A stretch of DNA of 64,000 nucleotides from Stereocaulon alpinum (taxonomy: Eukaryota; Ascomycota; Lecanoromycetes; Lecanorales; Stereocaulaceae). The stretch is taken from NCBI GenBank assembly GCA_018257865.1, contig JAEUBA010000104.1:30296-94295 (forward strand), given 5' to 3'. Both the position numbers and the translations under genes were made by a program. Positions 33,640 to 46,693 of this stretch are shown piece by piece. Every line of letters begins with the position of its first letter. Position 1 is the stretch's first letter. The notes under the pieces are model-generated. The model did not search any database. It was given only the letters and a program-made list of their open reading frames with translations, and was not told where the DNA came from.

Positions 33640-36608
33640 ATGGCCTCCTCGCCTGACTCAACCGACCCTCTCCTCCGTCCGCAAAGCACACCCCTGTCTG
33701 ACACCTCGTTTGGATCTAGAAACTCTACCGTCGTCGCGTCCCCTGGGTCACCTGCCTACCAGCGTCCTGTTTGTCAACGGGTGGATTCGCTGGCGGAACA
33801 AATGGACGCCTCCTTCAATGATCCGCAGCCTCAAGACGATATCAATACTGCATACGAGGGTCATGGATTAGGTATCACAAATTCGGACGGACAGAATCGA
33901 AACTCTGTCCCTAGAGTGCCCGTCGGGAGCAAGAGTGATCCCAATAGTCCTGCTTCTCCTCTTTTGCCAAGTACAGCAAAGCTTGCAGGGAAGCTCTACC
34001 GCTCCCTCGGAAGCCATCCGGAGGAGGAGGAAATAGTTGGCCAATATGCCGCACACAATCCTTCCACACCATCACTACATCAAAACTTCGCAGCGAATTC
34101 AGAGCTGGAGGATCTCAACTCTCCACCACCACCTACGATGGTGAAAGAGTTCCCCTGCAGAACGAGGAGACCATTCCAGGCAGGCCGGGGAAGCAGGCTA
34201 GCAGTTACGATCCTAATATTGGCCGTATACTCTACAGTCTTCTCGGGTATCTGGCTTGGGATAGCCATCAAGAAGCCTCGGTATGGTCATACGATCACCA
34301 CGGCTGGAAAGTTGTCCCCCAACACGGCGTCCTTGCTCTGCGCAGCTTTTGCCAAGTCCATCGAACTGTCCTTTGTCACGGTTTTTGTTGCCTTCCTTGG
34401 TCAGCTTCTGTCTACTCGGGCACTGCGCAAACAAGGCAAAGGTGTCACGATCGCGGAGATGGCGATGAGATCCTGGGTCATGCAGCCTGGTACCCTGCTA
34501 ACCCACTTTGAGTCCGTCAAGTACGCGGCGGCAACGTTCTTAGGGATCTTCGCCTTGCTCGGGGCACTGACGGCCACGGTGTATACCACAGCTTCGGATG
34601 CTCTCGTTGCGCCTAAACTCAAATTCGGCAATCTTGAGGATCGACAACTCTGGGGAAGGGTCTCAGCAACGTTTGCTAACCCTGAATTCATCGGGCTTCA
34701 ATGCAACACACCTATCTCGCCGAATGACGATACTGAGTCTGCCACTACATGTATACAAATACAACATTCAGGACAAGCCTACCACAACTACATGCAATTT
34801 TTGGACACTTGGACAGAGAATATCGCCTCGGGAAACAGTTCGGGTGACTTAGCACAGAGGCCGGAACCAGTGGGTGTAAGTAGCGCACGGTACCTACTAT
34901 ACCTCACACTGATCGTTGTGTGAAATCAGATGTTGTACGACAACACGACCGTGACAGGGAGCTGGATAAACATTCAAAACATGACTCTCCTATCAAACGA
35001 ACATCACAGGACGATGAACAATGTCACGATGGCAATGCCACACGCTGGTGTCTTTGCTGCAGCACGAGATTCGCGTAACGGTATTGTACAGCCGCAAGAT
35101 CTAAATGTGAGTTCGGCCTATGACGACTGCGAAGTTTTTGACATTGTCCCCCACACTTGCGCCCGGAAGCTCGAAACGTCAAGATCAACCACGCAGGTGT
35201 GGTCATCGGACGAACTTTGGAAGCGCTTTGGGGTCACGGTTCCAGAACTCCCGATTTTGTCGCAGGCTTCTGGTCTATTGGATGTTAATCTGAGATCCCG
35301 TGCGAATTTCTGTGCAATCAGTGAGGGCGCGTCGTCGCCCTCCGACTGCTCTCGAGGAGAAGGAAGGCTGACAACCTCTGATCTTAGGGTCTTGGCGAAT
35401 ACTACATTCAAGCTTCGGTGCCTTCCCCTGTTGTGAACGTGTTGTGCGCCAATGCCTCAGCAGAAGAGCTGGCGCCAATGCTGTTCAGTACATGGCCAAA
35501 GCCTAATAACAATGGCACCACCACACCGAACACCACGACTTGGCCAAATGATTACAATCTCACTTTACCTGATTCTGAGAAAATAACAGGATTAGATGAT
35601 ATCTTCGGGTTTAACAATGTTCAAGTCCATCCGATCTTTCCCAAGTTGCCGCTCAAGTACAATACCATTTTCAACTACTCTGCGATCTACGGTGCCAGTG
35701 CCGTCTACTTACTAGCTACTTCCGCAAAAGAAACGTACACTTTGTGCTCATTGAGAGTAGCGCTGTCTCCCAATTGCTCTACTGCGTATCACTCAAGTAT
35801 GATCGGCGGCCACTTGAATTCGCACTGCAATGATCCGAATGATCATCTGGCGTACAGTAGGTCCGAACCAAAAGCGCACAGTGGCATATGGAGCACAGAT
35901 TGGATCAACGTTGCCTCCGAATGGGCCTTGGGCCTAAGCTTGAACGCTGGCATCACAGATGGACAGTCCACCAATGCTCGCCTCCTTACCCAGCTAATCC
36001 CAACCTCACGTGAGCTGGATCCTTCTCTTCCCTCTATCTCCGAAGCTCTTGCCATCTTAGCTGGCAACACCCTCCTCCTTTCGACAATTGACACGCCCTT
36101 CATTCATTTCTGGAATTACTCCCAAACCGTACCCACCCTCAAGGACCCTCAATACCAACGATTCAACGCCACTCTCCGAACCCAAGAATATGCCTCAGGC
36201 GGCACGCAGCCGTGGCAACAAATCTTCTACCTCGTCCTAATCATGGTCTTCATAACAAACGTCTGCTGCCTCCTCTACTTCGGCTTCTCCGGCTCCCTAG
36301 TAACCGACTTCATCGAGCCCCAAAACCTCTTCTCCCTCTCCCTCAATTCCCCTCCTTCGGCCGCCATCGAAGGAAGTTGCGGCGGCGGACCCGAAAGGGA
36401 ACATTTCCAGGTGCCGTGGAGTATTGAGCTTGATAAGGAGAAGGAGCATTTCTATATTGAGAGTAAGGAGGGGTGGGCGCAGGGGAAGGGGAGCAGTTTG
36501 CATAGGCATCAGAGGAATTGGAGTAGGAGGACGGATTATGAGATGGAGGGGAGTCCGGTTGTTAGGATGTATAGTCGGCTTAATAAGAAGAGGACTAGTT
36601 TGCTTTGA
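33640..36608 (+). CDS. Large fungal membrane protein with glycosylated outer domain, 940 aa
   Basis: Three exons (33640-34875, 34930-35320, 35413-36608) close in phase to 940 residues. The N-terminal 185 residues are Ser/Pro-rich and cytosolic-like. Transmembrane segments follow near residues 187-210 (VTILILAVYSTVFSGIWLGI), 228-258 and 295-318. A long region follows with many N-x-S/T sequons (e.g. NNTTVTGS-type and NASAEE) and scattered Cys, as expected for an extracellular or lumenal domain. A last segment near 812-835 (IFYLVLIMVFITNVCCLLYF) leads to a basic cytosolic tail. The start at 33640 (MASSPDSTDPLL) was chosen over the upstream open frame. The topology is familiar from conserved ascomycete proteins of unknown function; no enzyme motif is visible. 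Confidence 0.75.
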
Positions 36609-36974
36609 GGGGGGAGGGGTTGTGAGGGTAATTTGAGAGGGTGAAGGGCGGGGGGTGGGGATAGGAGAGGGTGGAAAAGTAAGATATTGAGTGTATTATA
36701 GTGACTATGATGACCTTAGACTTAATTTCTAGTTACGATTCGATACTCGACGAAAGGTCGATGGATTGCTGTTGTTGAGTAACGTAGGAAGCATCCTTGA
36801 GCTTCCGATACATCATGATTATACAGAAGGCTTTCGCCATAAGATACTGTAGCGCCTCTAAGTACACCCATATATGAGCAAATGCATTGCCCCGCACGTA
36901 TGCATAGCTCCAGCCTCTGATGTACAGCAAGCTTCGTCCAAACTTTTCAACAATACCAAGCGCTAGTAACAACA

Positions 36975-39202
36975 TCATCTCCGTCCCATGAACGACCGAT
37001 AGAACCCATCAGCAGCATCGCTGTTGGGACCACTGAGACCGTTCGAAGGCCCTATGCTCTGACTTGCTCTCTGAGCTTCTTTCACTTTCTGTTGTAAGGC
37101 AGCGGCGCCCTGGTCTATTTGTTGGAGTTGCGTGAGGTGGCTGTTGAGGACGCGGACGACTTGGGAGAGCTGATACGGGTGAGGTTAGTAATTGGAGGTG
37201 TAACATGGGAAAGGAGATGTATCTTACAGGATCGTCTACATTGTTGTTCTTGCTGAGTGTTGATGATGCGTCGTTGATCTCCTCGATCATGCTGGTCAGA
37301 TCTTTGCCCATTTCATCAAGACGCTCTTGGAGCTTGGAGGCTAGTTGGTAGCTATGAGACGGTATTAACAGGAGCATGTTAAATGTTGTATAGTGGGACT
37401 CACGTTCTCTCCCGCTCTTGATCAGGACCTGAGAGGGTATCACCTTGGCCCACTGAGTTCGATATCATAGCATCCACTTCTTTCTCGTAATGATCCAGCC
37501 ACATTGACAGCTCAGCTTGGTCGTTCTCAACCGCCGTGAGCTGCCTCTCGACCTCTGTCGTTGCTCGTTCGGCCTCCAGAGTGCTCCCATAGAGCTTCTG
37601 AATCTTCTCGCTGTTCATCACAAGCATTTGATCCCAAGCGGCTACCTTTTCCGCTTGCTGGTGGAATTCTTTCTGGTATTTTGACAGATCAGACGCCCAT
37701 CTTGTGATTATGTCGTCCATTGATTTGTTCTTCAAGCGTGATTGAGCAGGCGGTGCTGGGCCGGCTGTTGATGCACCCAGATTTGCTGGTGCGGCTTCGG
37801 TGCCATAAGCTGTGCCTGTCGCAGCAGCCTGGGATGGAGCTTGAGAAGTGCTAATCGGGTCCGCCGGTTTTGGTGCGAATAAACTCGAGGTGGGAGCAGG
37901 GGCTGAGGATGATGGTGCTGTGGTTCCAGCAGCAGATGTAGGGGCTTTATCCTGGGATTTCCCGAGATTTGAGAACATGCCGCCTGCGGGAGCGCTTGTA
38001 GAAGGAGCTGATGTCGCCGAAGTTATAGGTCTTCTGAATAAGTCGGACCCACCAGGTGCTACGGTGGAAGGAGTGACAGTGTTCGATTGGGGGGATTGGG
38101 ATTGAGTAGCTTCTGCGAAGCTGAACGCCTTTGGCGATCCAGCATTACCAAATAGAGACGCACTCGTTGATGGCGCAGCCGAAGTATTGGTAGGCTGCTG
38201 CCCACCGAGGTTGAATAGAGAGGATTTAGGAGCCTCACTCTGCGGTTGCTGAGACATACCTGGCTTATTCGTTCCAGTGGCTTGTGTCTTATTGAGGTTG
38301 CCAAAGAACCTTCCCTCGGGTTGAGCGGCTCTCTTATTGCCGCCGAAGATGTTAGATGTGCCAGCATTTGGCGTAGAACCGAAAAGGCTCGGAGTCTGCG
38401 TGGCGGAAGTCATCGCAAGAGTCTCTTGTGGTTTGCTAGCTCCAACAGTGAAGCCACTAAAGGGACTTGATTGTGCTGCCGTTGCAGTTCCCTCCTGCGC
38501 AGAAGACGATGTACCTAGGTTGCTAAAGGGATTGCTCGCGTCTTGACGTGGCCTGCCGAATAAGGCTGAACCTGAGCCAGCTGCGCTGTTGTTGCTTGGA
38601 GGTGGGCCTGCAGGAGTGGTGGAATTACCGAACAGAGTTGCGGCTGGCTTGCTTGTTGGTGTCATCGAGGTTGTCTGGCTGGGGGCAGAGCCTAGATTGC
38701 TAGAGGAGAAACCTGAAGTCGTACTGCCGCCGCCGCTACCACCACCACCACCAACAAACAGATTCGACGTCTGTGTCTGTCCGCTGGACGGCTGTTCAGA
38801 TGATTTGTTTGGTGTAGAAAGAGTCGAGAAGGCTGTGAAAGATGACGCGCTCGTCGATGGCTGGTTGTTCTGTGATCCTGGTTGACTGGAACCAAACATT
38901 CCACCCGATGTGTTATTACTCTGTGCTGGACCAATGTTGAATCCAGTAGATGGTTTACTAGCGCCTCCGAAGACATTGCTACCACCACCGCCGCCGAAGA
39001 CAGTAGAAGTCCCCCCAGCTGTGCTTGTGTTGCCAAAAGGGTTCGCAACTGAGGTCGTAGGGGGGTTGGCTGAAGAGCCGAAAAGTCCTCCGCCCTGCTT
39101 CGGAGCACTAGAAGCAGTTTGACCAAAGATCCCACTGGCGCCTCCGCTCGTAGCGGGCTGCCCGAATGAGAAGGGCGACGCGGACTTCGGTGGATCTGCC
39201 AT
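36975..39202 (-). CDS. NSP1: FG nucleoporin Nsp1/Nup62
   Basis: This is a central-channel nucleoporin of the Nsp1 (Nup62) complex. Exons are 37404-39202, 37228-37351 and 36975-37169, giving about 705 residues. The first 460 residues are FG-repeat sequence (SPFSFGQPATSGG, GLFGSSANPP, many FG and GLFG-like units) with Ala/Ser/Thr linkers. The C-terminal 200 residues are the conserved coiled-coil domain: KNKSMDDIITRWASDLSKYQ, then QQAEKVAAWDQMLVMNSEKI, and ending SDAADGFYRSFMGRR. An in-frame ATG 26 codons upstream (39280) gives MSHRRIRNVRT; a 40-nt GT-AG stretch in that extension could be a leader intron, so I prefer MADPPKSASPF at 39202. Confidence 0.93.
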
Positions 39203-39530
39203 CGTACTCGAGGGGGGAGAAGGCGTTCTGCCAGAGGTGAAGCTGTTAGTTCTGACATTCCTAATACGCCGATGAGACATCGTTGCTCGGCGGTTGAAGA
39301 CTTACCTGAAGAGAAGGGGTTAAGTAGTGCGTAAAAGTGTTACTTCCCCAATATGTTTTCCTCAAGTCCTTCAACGCGGCTGCTCTGCCAAGCGCGAGCG
39401 TTGACTAGCGCGTTCGAGAGTGAATGGGGAACCAACTTTCTGTTTCTACTCCGCTCACCTTCTTTCTTCTCGTCACCCTCAGAACTACGTACTGGAGGTG
39501 CTACAATTGATTCAAAGAGAAGCACCGGCT

Positions 39531-41532
39531 ATGACGGACACTTCGAACCCGCCCAAAAGCCCAACGCTACTGCCTCCTCGCAAGAGCGTGGAGCTCGAAG
39601 ACCCGGGAGCTCATGATTTAGGTATGCTTTGACCTCACTATGTTACGGATATTGCTTAACGATCACTAATCTACTTGGTAGAAGCATCAGCATCCGAAAC
39701 TGAAGAGGATGTATTCGCTGACGCTCCGGAGGGACAAGGCTCCCATTCACGGCCAAGCTCTCCTATTCCCATAACCAGAGTAGAGAAGGTCAGTACGCCT
39801 GCTGTTCCAAACCAACAGAATGTGACTTATGGATACAATTAGGTTGACGATCGGGAGAGTCACGGTGAAGTGCCAGGGACAGCTGCGTACGATATGAGGA
39901 TGCAGGATGCAGTGCCAGATGAGCTTGAGATCATACCGGAAGGTAGTGGTAGCAGACCCAGTCCTAGAGCGGAACAACAGGCCAATTTAACAAGCCCTGG
40001 GGGATTGCCGATACCAAAAACCGTCGTCGAGAAGGTTGATCCAGCCTCCCCAAGTCATGGAGATGTACCGGGAACCGCAGCACATGCAATACGCAAGGCG
40101 GACGCCGTCCCAGATGCCATACTAACAGCTACCGAGCACCAGAAGACCTCTGGCAGGGCATCAGGAGATGACAACATCACTCCTCCGACACCAATTCCGA
40201 GAACCGTGGTTACGAGAGTGGACTCGGGGCCCGCTCATGGGGAAGTACCAGGCACCAACGCTTTCAATATCCGTCAAGGTGATGCCGAGCCTGACATTGT
40301 CGAGAAGAGAGGCCACGTTACCAGTAAGTCACATAATTCCTGCTCGGTACCGTCCAGCGAGCCAATGACCAGGTCAGAAATACCAACCAACCCAATGAGT
40401 AGATCCAAGCCTCGCAAATCCAAGCAAGTCAAACCTCCATTAGCAGGCGTATCGCCCATTGCGGCAGATGGCGGCTTTGGTCCCATGGCGGACGAGGAGT
40501 CCGAAGATGAAAGCGCTGCAACAGATGATGATGGAGCTAGAGACGAGGCTGATTCACACGCTGGTGAAGGCTTTGGTGATGATTTTGAGGATTTTGAGGC
40601 TGGCGCTGAGAATGAAGAATTTGGCGACTTCGATGATGGATTCCAGCAAGCGTCGGAGTCTAACGAAGAGGACGAAAAGATCGAGCGTCCTCCGTCACTT
40701 ATTCAAACTCTTCCACCTTCGACGTCTCCTTTTGTAAGTAAATCAATGAAATTCTCAAGCTTGTTTCTTTTCATTCCGCTCGCGGTGTGCGTAGTACGTC
40801 TAAAGCTGCTGATGATGACATGTTTTCAAGCCCCTTCTAGACTTCAGCGAGCTCGACACTCTGGACGAGATCATCACTGCCACCAGCCCCTACCTTGACG
40901 AGATATTCCCCTCAACCAGAAAAGCTTACCCACCTGCTCCAGAGCCGCCGTCCAACCGGAACTCGATATTCCTTACTGATCGAAGTCTCTCACTGTGGTC
41001 ACAGCTTGTGGCTCCTCCACCCTTGCAACCGCCAAATTGGGTTCGATCACGCATTCGCCGCCTTTTTCTCGTTTCACTTGGAGTGCCAGTAGATCTTGAC
41101 GAGATTCTGCCGGCCTCAAAACAAAAGAAACTCATTCTACCCTCAATACATTTGCGCAGCGATTCTCAATCACCATCTGATGGTCGCCGACCTGGCTCCC
41201 GAGTACGATTAAAGCAAGACAACACATCCTCTGCATCTGTGGATCAACTTTCCAACACCAAGGCCTCTCGAAAGAGAAAGGGCCCCCCTTCGCCTCCTGA
41301 CTTAGATCTTCAGTCCACAAAAATATTATGTGCGAAGACAGAGGCTGCGTTGTCGAACATGACCGACAGCGAACTTCGAGCGCATGTGAACAGACTGGAC
41401 GAGTTGACTAACGAAGCGAGCGAAGTGCTCGAATATTGGCTTAAGAGGAGAGCTAGTGCATTGGAAGACAGGGAAGCATTTGAGGGAGTTATCGAAAACC
41501 TTGTAAAGCACGCCAGACGTGTTCGTAAATAG
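39531..41532 (+). CDS. Laa2/aftiphilin-like clathrin-adaptor accessory protein, 596 aa
   Basis: Four exons (39531-39621, 39682-39788, 39843-40733, 40831-41532) join to 596 residues. Acidic Phe motifs GFGDDFEDFE and EFGDFDDGF are typical AP-1/GGA ear-binding motifs, as in yeast Laa2 and animal aftiphilin. The C-terminal part is conserved-looking (PLLDFSELDTLDEIITA; APPPLQPPNWVRSRIRRLFL; GVPVDLDEILP) and ends in a helical region with KRRASALEDREAF. Upstream are three repeats of VDxxxxHGEVPGTxA...DAxPD (39843-40310). The family assignment (fungal YBL010C/Laa2) rests on the acidic motifs plus the PPNWVRSRIRR region. A role in AP-1 recruitment at the trans-Golgi network is inferred. Confidence 0.72.
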
Positions 41533-42666
41533 TGGGACATAGCAACTCTTAACGAGCGCCTGTTTCGATATATTTGCCACTGCCACGCGACAACGTCGAT
41601 CATCGAATCCTGTCAAAAAGTCTTGAAGCGAAGGAATGACATATATGGCTCTTATTGGAGGATTAGGGGACGGATGACCTCGCCTCGGTGTCAACAAAAT
41701 AGTTTGGGCTGCGCCAAGAAAGCTGAGATTCCTCCAAGCACTCCAACTCGGCAAGAAGAGCTCTGAATGCTGAGACTTTGTGGTATAATATGCTCATCTC
41801 ATTTATTGTTACAATTTTATAGTTGAAAGCGAACCTTCATCTTCTTTTGTTGGCATAATATATAGCTGTGAAGACTGCCCTCAGCCCAAAGTATTTTGTC
41901 GACAGCGAGCTCGCTAATTCTTGATAGTGTCTCATCCCTGTCCTTTCCTTGAGCTCCCCCACGTCAATGTCCTTCGGAAGTTATGGGGAGAGCTAAGTAT
42001 AAGAAACTCCCCATCTGTAGCTGTTATTTGAAAGACCAAAGTAACAATCCACACTTGAGATAGCGACAGACGCGGTTCATAGGTACCTAAAGTGTAAAGC
42101 GCCAACGTGCGGACGGTACCCGAAGTAGCCCCTATTCGTAGCGGACTTCAAGACCTTCCTTGTGCCTGCCGAGAGCTAGGGGGCCCCACGTATGAACGAA
42201 CAGCCACGAGAATCATTAATTACCTTGCCGATTCCGAGTAAATGAATCCATCTTCAAATCCTTGCCAGCGAAGCGACGGCGGGTATAGTCATCAGTCTTT
42301 TGACCTTGCACGCGCACCTTAACATTGGCCCATTTTCTCATTCAATCCATCCTGTCCTCCGACGCAACCACGTTCCTTTGTCCATCGACGATCAGCAAGC
42401 CTCACTCCAGCCCAAAGGACTCAGCCTCACATTCTATCACTCTTTCCTTACCATACCTTGTTCTGACGTCGACTCTTTGCCCGCATGACTCTTTCAATGA
42501 TCCAATAATCAGAGCCTACTCGATTTGCGATCGCTGGCAGATCCAAATGTGCCAGAATCCGACGCTCGATCAAGCCCCGCGTTATGCACGCAAGTGATGA
42601 CCCAGGTCTCAATCATTGATTTATAAAAAATACACACCATCTGCTCGCCACCACAACGCTCTCGTT
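41533..42666. promoter_or_regulatory. Promoter and leader region of the NIK1-type gene
   Basis: About 1.1 kb. The first 250 nt are the 3' flank of the Laa2-like gene. From 42290 the strand is C/T-rich with short ORFs (42300-42597), a leader-like composition common before long signalling genes. No domain is seen. Confidence 0.45.
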
Positions 42667-45600
42667 ATGGCCGACGAAGAAACGTTGTCAGCAGCAACAA
42701 CTTTTCTACGTGGCTTGGGACGAAACGTCGGCCCGTCCTACAACCCCCCAGATTTCAATATCTACGCAAAAGGCGCTTCCACAAACGGGAAGTTGTCACT
42801 GCCTGGTTCGAGCAGTACCACGAAGCAATCATTCGAGCATGAGCTTTCAGCGTTAGCGGCCAGGATCCAGTACCTCGAAGCCAAATCCAGCACAGTCAAC
42901 CATCACGCTCTTCCAGACACACCCAATGAATCTGGTGGACCTTCGTCTCCTTTCGCGAATGGCCCCGCAGGCACAGTACGAAACGGGGCCTCTCGACCTG
43001 CTCGTCAGCTTTCGGGATCCACACGGCACGCTCACGTCTCCAACCTTCTCCAAGGGAACTCGCTTACATTCACTCCTGACGAACTCGGCCATCTTCGTGA
43101 CCATGTTGACAAGCAGGCGGAAGAGATCAGGACTCAGGCCGAAACCATTCATGATGTGAAGGAGCAGCTTTTGGAGCAAAGGGAGACTTCAGCGCGGAGA
43201 CTTGACAGGATGGAGAATGACGGTATTGGCAAACTACAACGCGAGCTTCTGAAGCATCAGCAAGCGAACGAAGCTTTTCAAAAGGCTCTCAAAGAGATTG
43301 GCACCATCATCACCAACGTGGCAAACGGCGATCTCAGCCAGAAGGTTATGATACACAAAGTTGAAATGGATCCCGAGATCGCTACCTTCAAACGAACGAT
43401 CAATACTATGATGGACCAACTACAAGTCTTTGGAAACGAGGTCTCACGCGTCGCTCGGGAGGTTGGTACGGAAGGCAAGCTTGGGGGTCAGGCTCAGATT
43501 ACTGGAGTTAGCGGGGTATGGAAGGATCTGACTGACAATGGTGAGTGGCGAGCTCAATTACGATGCTAAATCACGGCTGCGCTAATACACTGTAGTCAAC
43601 CAAATGGCCTCCAACCTCACTTTGCAAGTCCGAGAGATCGCAGATGTCACCACTGCTGTTGCAGAGGGCAATCTAGATAAGAAAATCCGAAGACCAGCTC
43701 AGGGAGAGATCGCACAGCTACAACTGACCATCAACACCATGGTAGACCAATTGCGTACCTTCGCATCCGAAGTCACCCGGGTAGCTGGTGATGTAGGCAC
43801 TGAAGGCGTGTTAGGCGGCCAAGCCCAGGTCGAGGGAGTCAAGGGCGAATGGAAAACATTGACCGTCAACGTCAACGTGATGGCTGACAGGTTGACAAGC
43901 CAGGTCCGAGACATTGCTGCTGTGACAAAGGCTGTAGCTCGAGGAGATCTGAACCAGAAGATCCAAGCTAATTGTAAAGGAGAAATCTTGGACCTCAAAA
44001 CGACCATCAATTCTATGGTGGATCAGCTCAGACAATTCTCCTCGGAAGTCACAAGGATTGCGAAGGCCGTCGGTACGGATGGTGTACTTGGAGGGCAAGC
44101 TACTGTGGATAATGTGGAAGGCACTTGGAAAGAATTGACTGAAACCGTCAATCTACTGGCCAACAACCTCACAACCCAGGTCCGCGAGATCGCTTCCGTT
44201 ACCCAGGCCGTCGCAAAAGGAGATTTTACTCGGAAAGTCACAGCCAATGTTAGTGGCGAGATCAAGGACCTAAAGATTACAATAAACACTATGGTGGACA
44301 AGCTCAATAGCTTTGCTTTTGAGGTCAGCAAAGTCGCACGCGAAGTCGGCACAGACGGTACCTTGGGTGGTCAGGCCAATGTCCACGGAGTTGAAGGCAA
44401 ATGGGCCGAGCTTACGACCAATGTCAATACCATGGCGAACAACCTGACCCAGCAAGTGCGAGGAATCTCGGATGTTACACAGGCAATTGCGAGGGGAGAT
44501 CTCAGTCAGAAAATCGAGGTGGATGCTCAAGGCGAAGTGCTCAAACTGAAAGTGACGATCAACAACATGGTCGATCAGCTGGACACTTTTGCTCGCGAGC
44601 TGAAGAGAGTAGCTCGTGACGTGGGGGTTGACGGGAAGATGGGAGGTCAGGCCAACGTCAACAACGCAAGTGGTAGATGGAAGGAGATTACCGAAGACGT
44701 CAACACAATGGCAGATAACTTGACCTCCCAAGTCAGGGCCTTTGGCGACATTGCGGACGCGGCCACTAGTGGAGACTTTTCACAATTGATCTCAGTCAAT
44801 GCTTCCGGCGAAATGGATGACTTGAAGCGAAAGATCAACCTGATGATATCCAATTTACGAGAGAGTATACAGAAGAACCAGCAGGCGAGGGAGACTGCCG
44901 AATTTGCTAACAGGACTAAGTCTGAGTTTTTGGCCAACATGAGCCACGAAATCCGGACGCCTATGAACGGAATCATCGGAATGTCACAGCTGACTCTGGA
45001 TACTGACCTGACCCAGTATCAGCGTGAGATGATGAACATTGTCCACAACCTCGGCAATAGCTTACTTACTATTATTGACGACATTCTGGATATCTCTAAG
45101 ATCGAAGCCAATCGTATGATCATGGAATCTATTAACTTCTCCATGCGAGGCAGTGTATTCAGCGCCCTGAAGACACTAGCCGTCAAGGCGAACGACAAAT
45201 ACCTCAACCTTGCATACCAGGTAGACAGCTCAGTTCCCGACTTCGTGATAGGTGACCCTTTTCGCCTACGTCAGATCATTCTCAATCTCGTTGGCAACGC
45301 TATCAAATTTACAGAGAACGGGGAGGTAAAGCTCACCATTCGGAAAGCGCAGGACGTGGCGGTTGCAAGTGATGAATATGCATTTGAATTTGCAGTGGCA
45401 GATACCGGTATCGGTATCCAAGCAGACAAGAAAGACCTGATCTTCGATACTTTCCAGCAAGCGGATGGCTCAACGACCCGAAAATTCGGTGGTACAGGCT
45501 TAGGACTTTCCATTTCCAGAAAGCTTGTCCAATTGATGGGCGGTACACTCTGGGTGGAATCTGTCTATGGCAAAGGAAGTGTATTTTCATTCACCTGCAA

Positions 45601-46693
45601 ATGCAAACTTGCTCCACACGATCTTAGCGGCCTGCAACCACAGCTAAATGCCTACAAAGACCATGTTGTACTCTTTGTTGACCAGGGTCGGACAGCTTGC
45701 TCAGACACCATCAGGAGTATGCTCAAGCAGCTTGAGCTCCAGCCAATGGTTGTGAGTAGTGTAGAACAGGTGCCGCGCCTCAATGGCCCTAATGCTCCAA
45801 CCTCGCCCTCCAAAACGGAAAACGGGCTAGGGTACGACACCATCCTTGTCGACGGCATGGACACTGCAGTTCGACTGCGCAATCAAGATGTTCTCCGCTA
45901 TGTTCCGATAGTCCTCCTTGCTCCTGTCGTCTCTGTCAGCATGAAGGCCGCCCTCGACCTCGGCGTTGCCTCCTATATGACGACGCCATGCAACCTGATT
46001 GATCTCGCTAATGGCATGCTTCCCGCCCTTGAAGGTCGGCAAACGCATTCGATCTCTGACGCTTCGAAGTCGTTCAAAATTCTCCTAGCAGAAGACAACG
46101 ACGTGAATCAGCGGCTAGCCGTTAAAATCCTCGAGAAATACAATCATGGAGTCACGGTAGCTAACAACGGTCAAGAGGCTTTAGACGAGGTGAAGAAGAA
46201 CCGGTATGACGTGATTCTTATGGATGTTCAGATGCCGGTTATGGGTGGGTTCGAAGCAACGGACCAGATCCGCAAATGGGAGCGCGAACAGGGTCTGACT
46301 CGCACTCCGATCATTGCACTCACTGCACACGCAATGATGGGTGATCGCGAAAAGTGCATTCAAGCACAGATGGATGAATATCTCACCAAGCCTCTCAAGA
46401 CAGGTGATATGATGCAGACTATACTGAAGTGTGCGACCTTGGGCGGCAAACTCCTCGAGCGCGGAAAGGAGGCCAGATTGTCGGCTAAGGACGAATTTCC
46501 TGAACCCAACAAGAATTCCGGTAGCCACTCTAGGGGTACAGACGCGGGGAAAGGGTCAAAGAGGCCACTGATGGAAAGTCGTGCTATCACAACTGCTGGA
46601 CCGATCAATTCGGATGGGGGAAACGATAGTCCGGGACTCCTTAGTGCTGAGATGCAGGATCCCATCAGCATGGAGAGGGTAAGCGATTCATGA
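42667..46693 (+). CDS. NIK1: Group III hybrid histidine kinase Nik1/Os-1, 1,323 aa
   Basis: This osmosensing hybrid kinase feeds the HOG MAP-kinase path and is the target pathway of dicarboximide and phenylpyrrole fungicides. One intron (43541-43595) splits 1,323 residues. A coiled N-terminus leads to five full repeats of about 92 residues (HAMP pairs; each with INTMVDQL and GTxGxLGGQA) plus a sixth partial one. The HisKA domain follows with MSHEIRTPMNGIIGMS (His742), an HATPase domain with N box NLVGNAIKFT, DTGIGI and GTGLGLSI, and a receiver with LAEDNDVNQ and phospho-acceptor Asp1168 in LMDVQMPVMGG, and TPIIALTAHAM plus the Lys in EYLTKPL. No transmembrane segment is present, so it is cytosolic as expected for group III. 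Confidence 0.97.

Noticed and set aside
36733..36978. Minus-strand ORF with hydrophobic segments (81 aa)
   Set aside because: It overlaps the end of NSP1 and its 3' flank, has no homology signal, and NSP1 explains the strand.
37848..39122. Plus-strand Val/Pro-rich ORFs
   Set aside because: These are antisense shadows of the Nsp1 FG-repeat region, as shown by their matching low-complexity composition.
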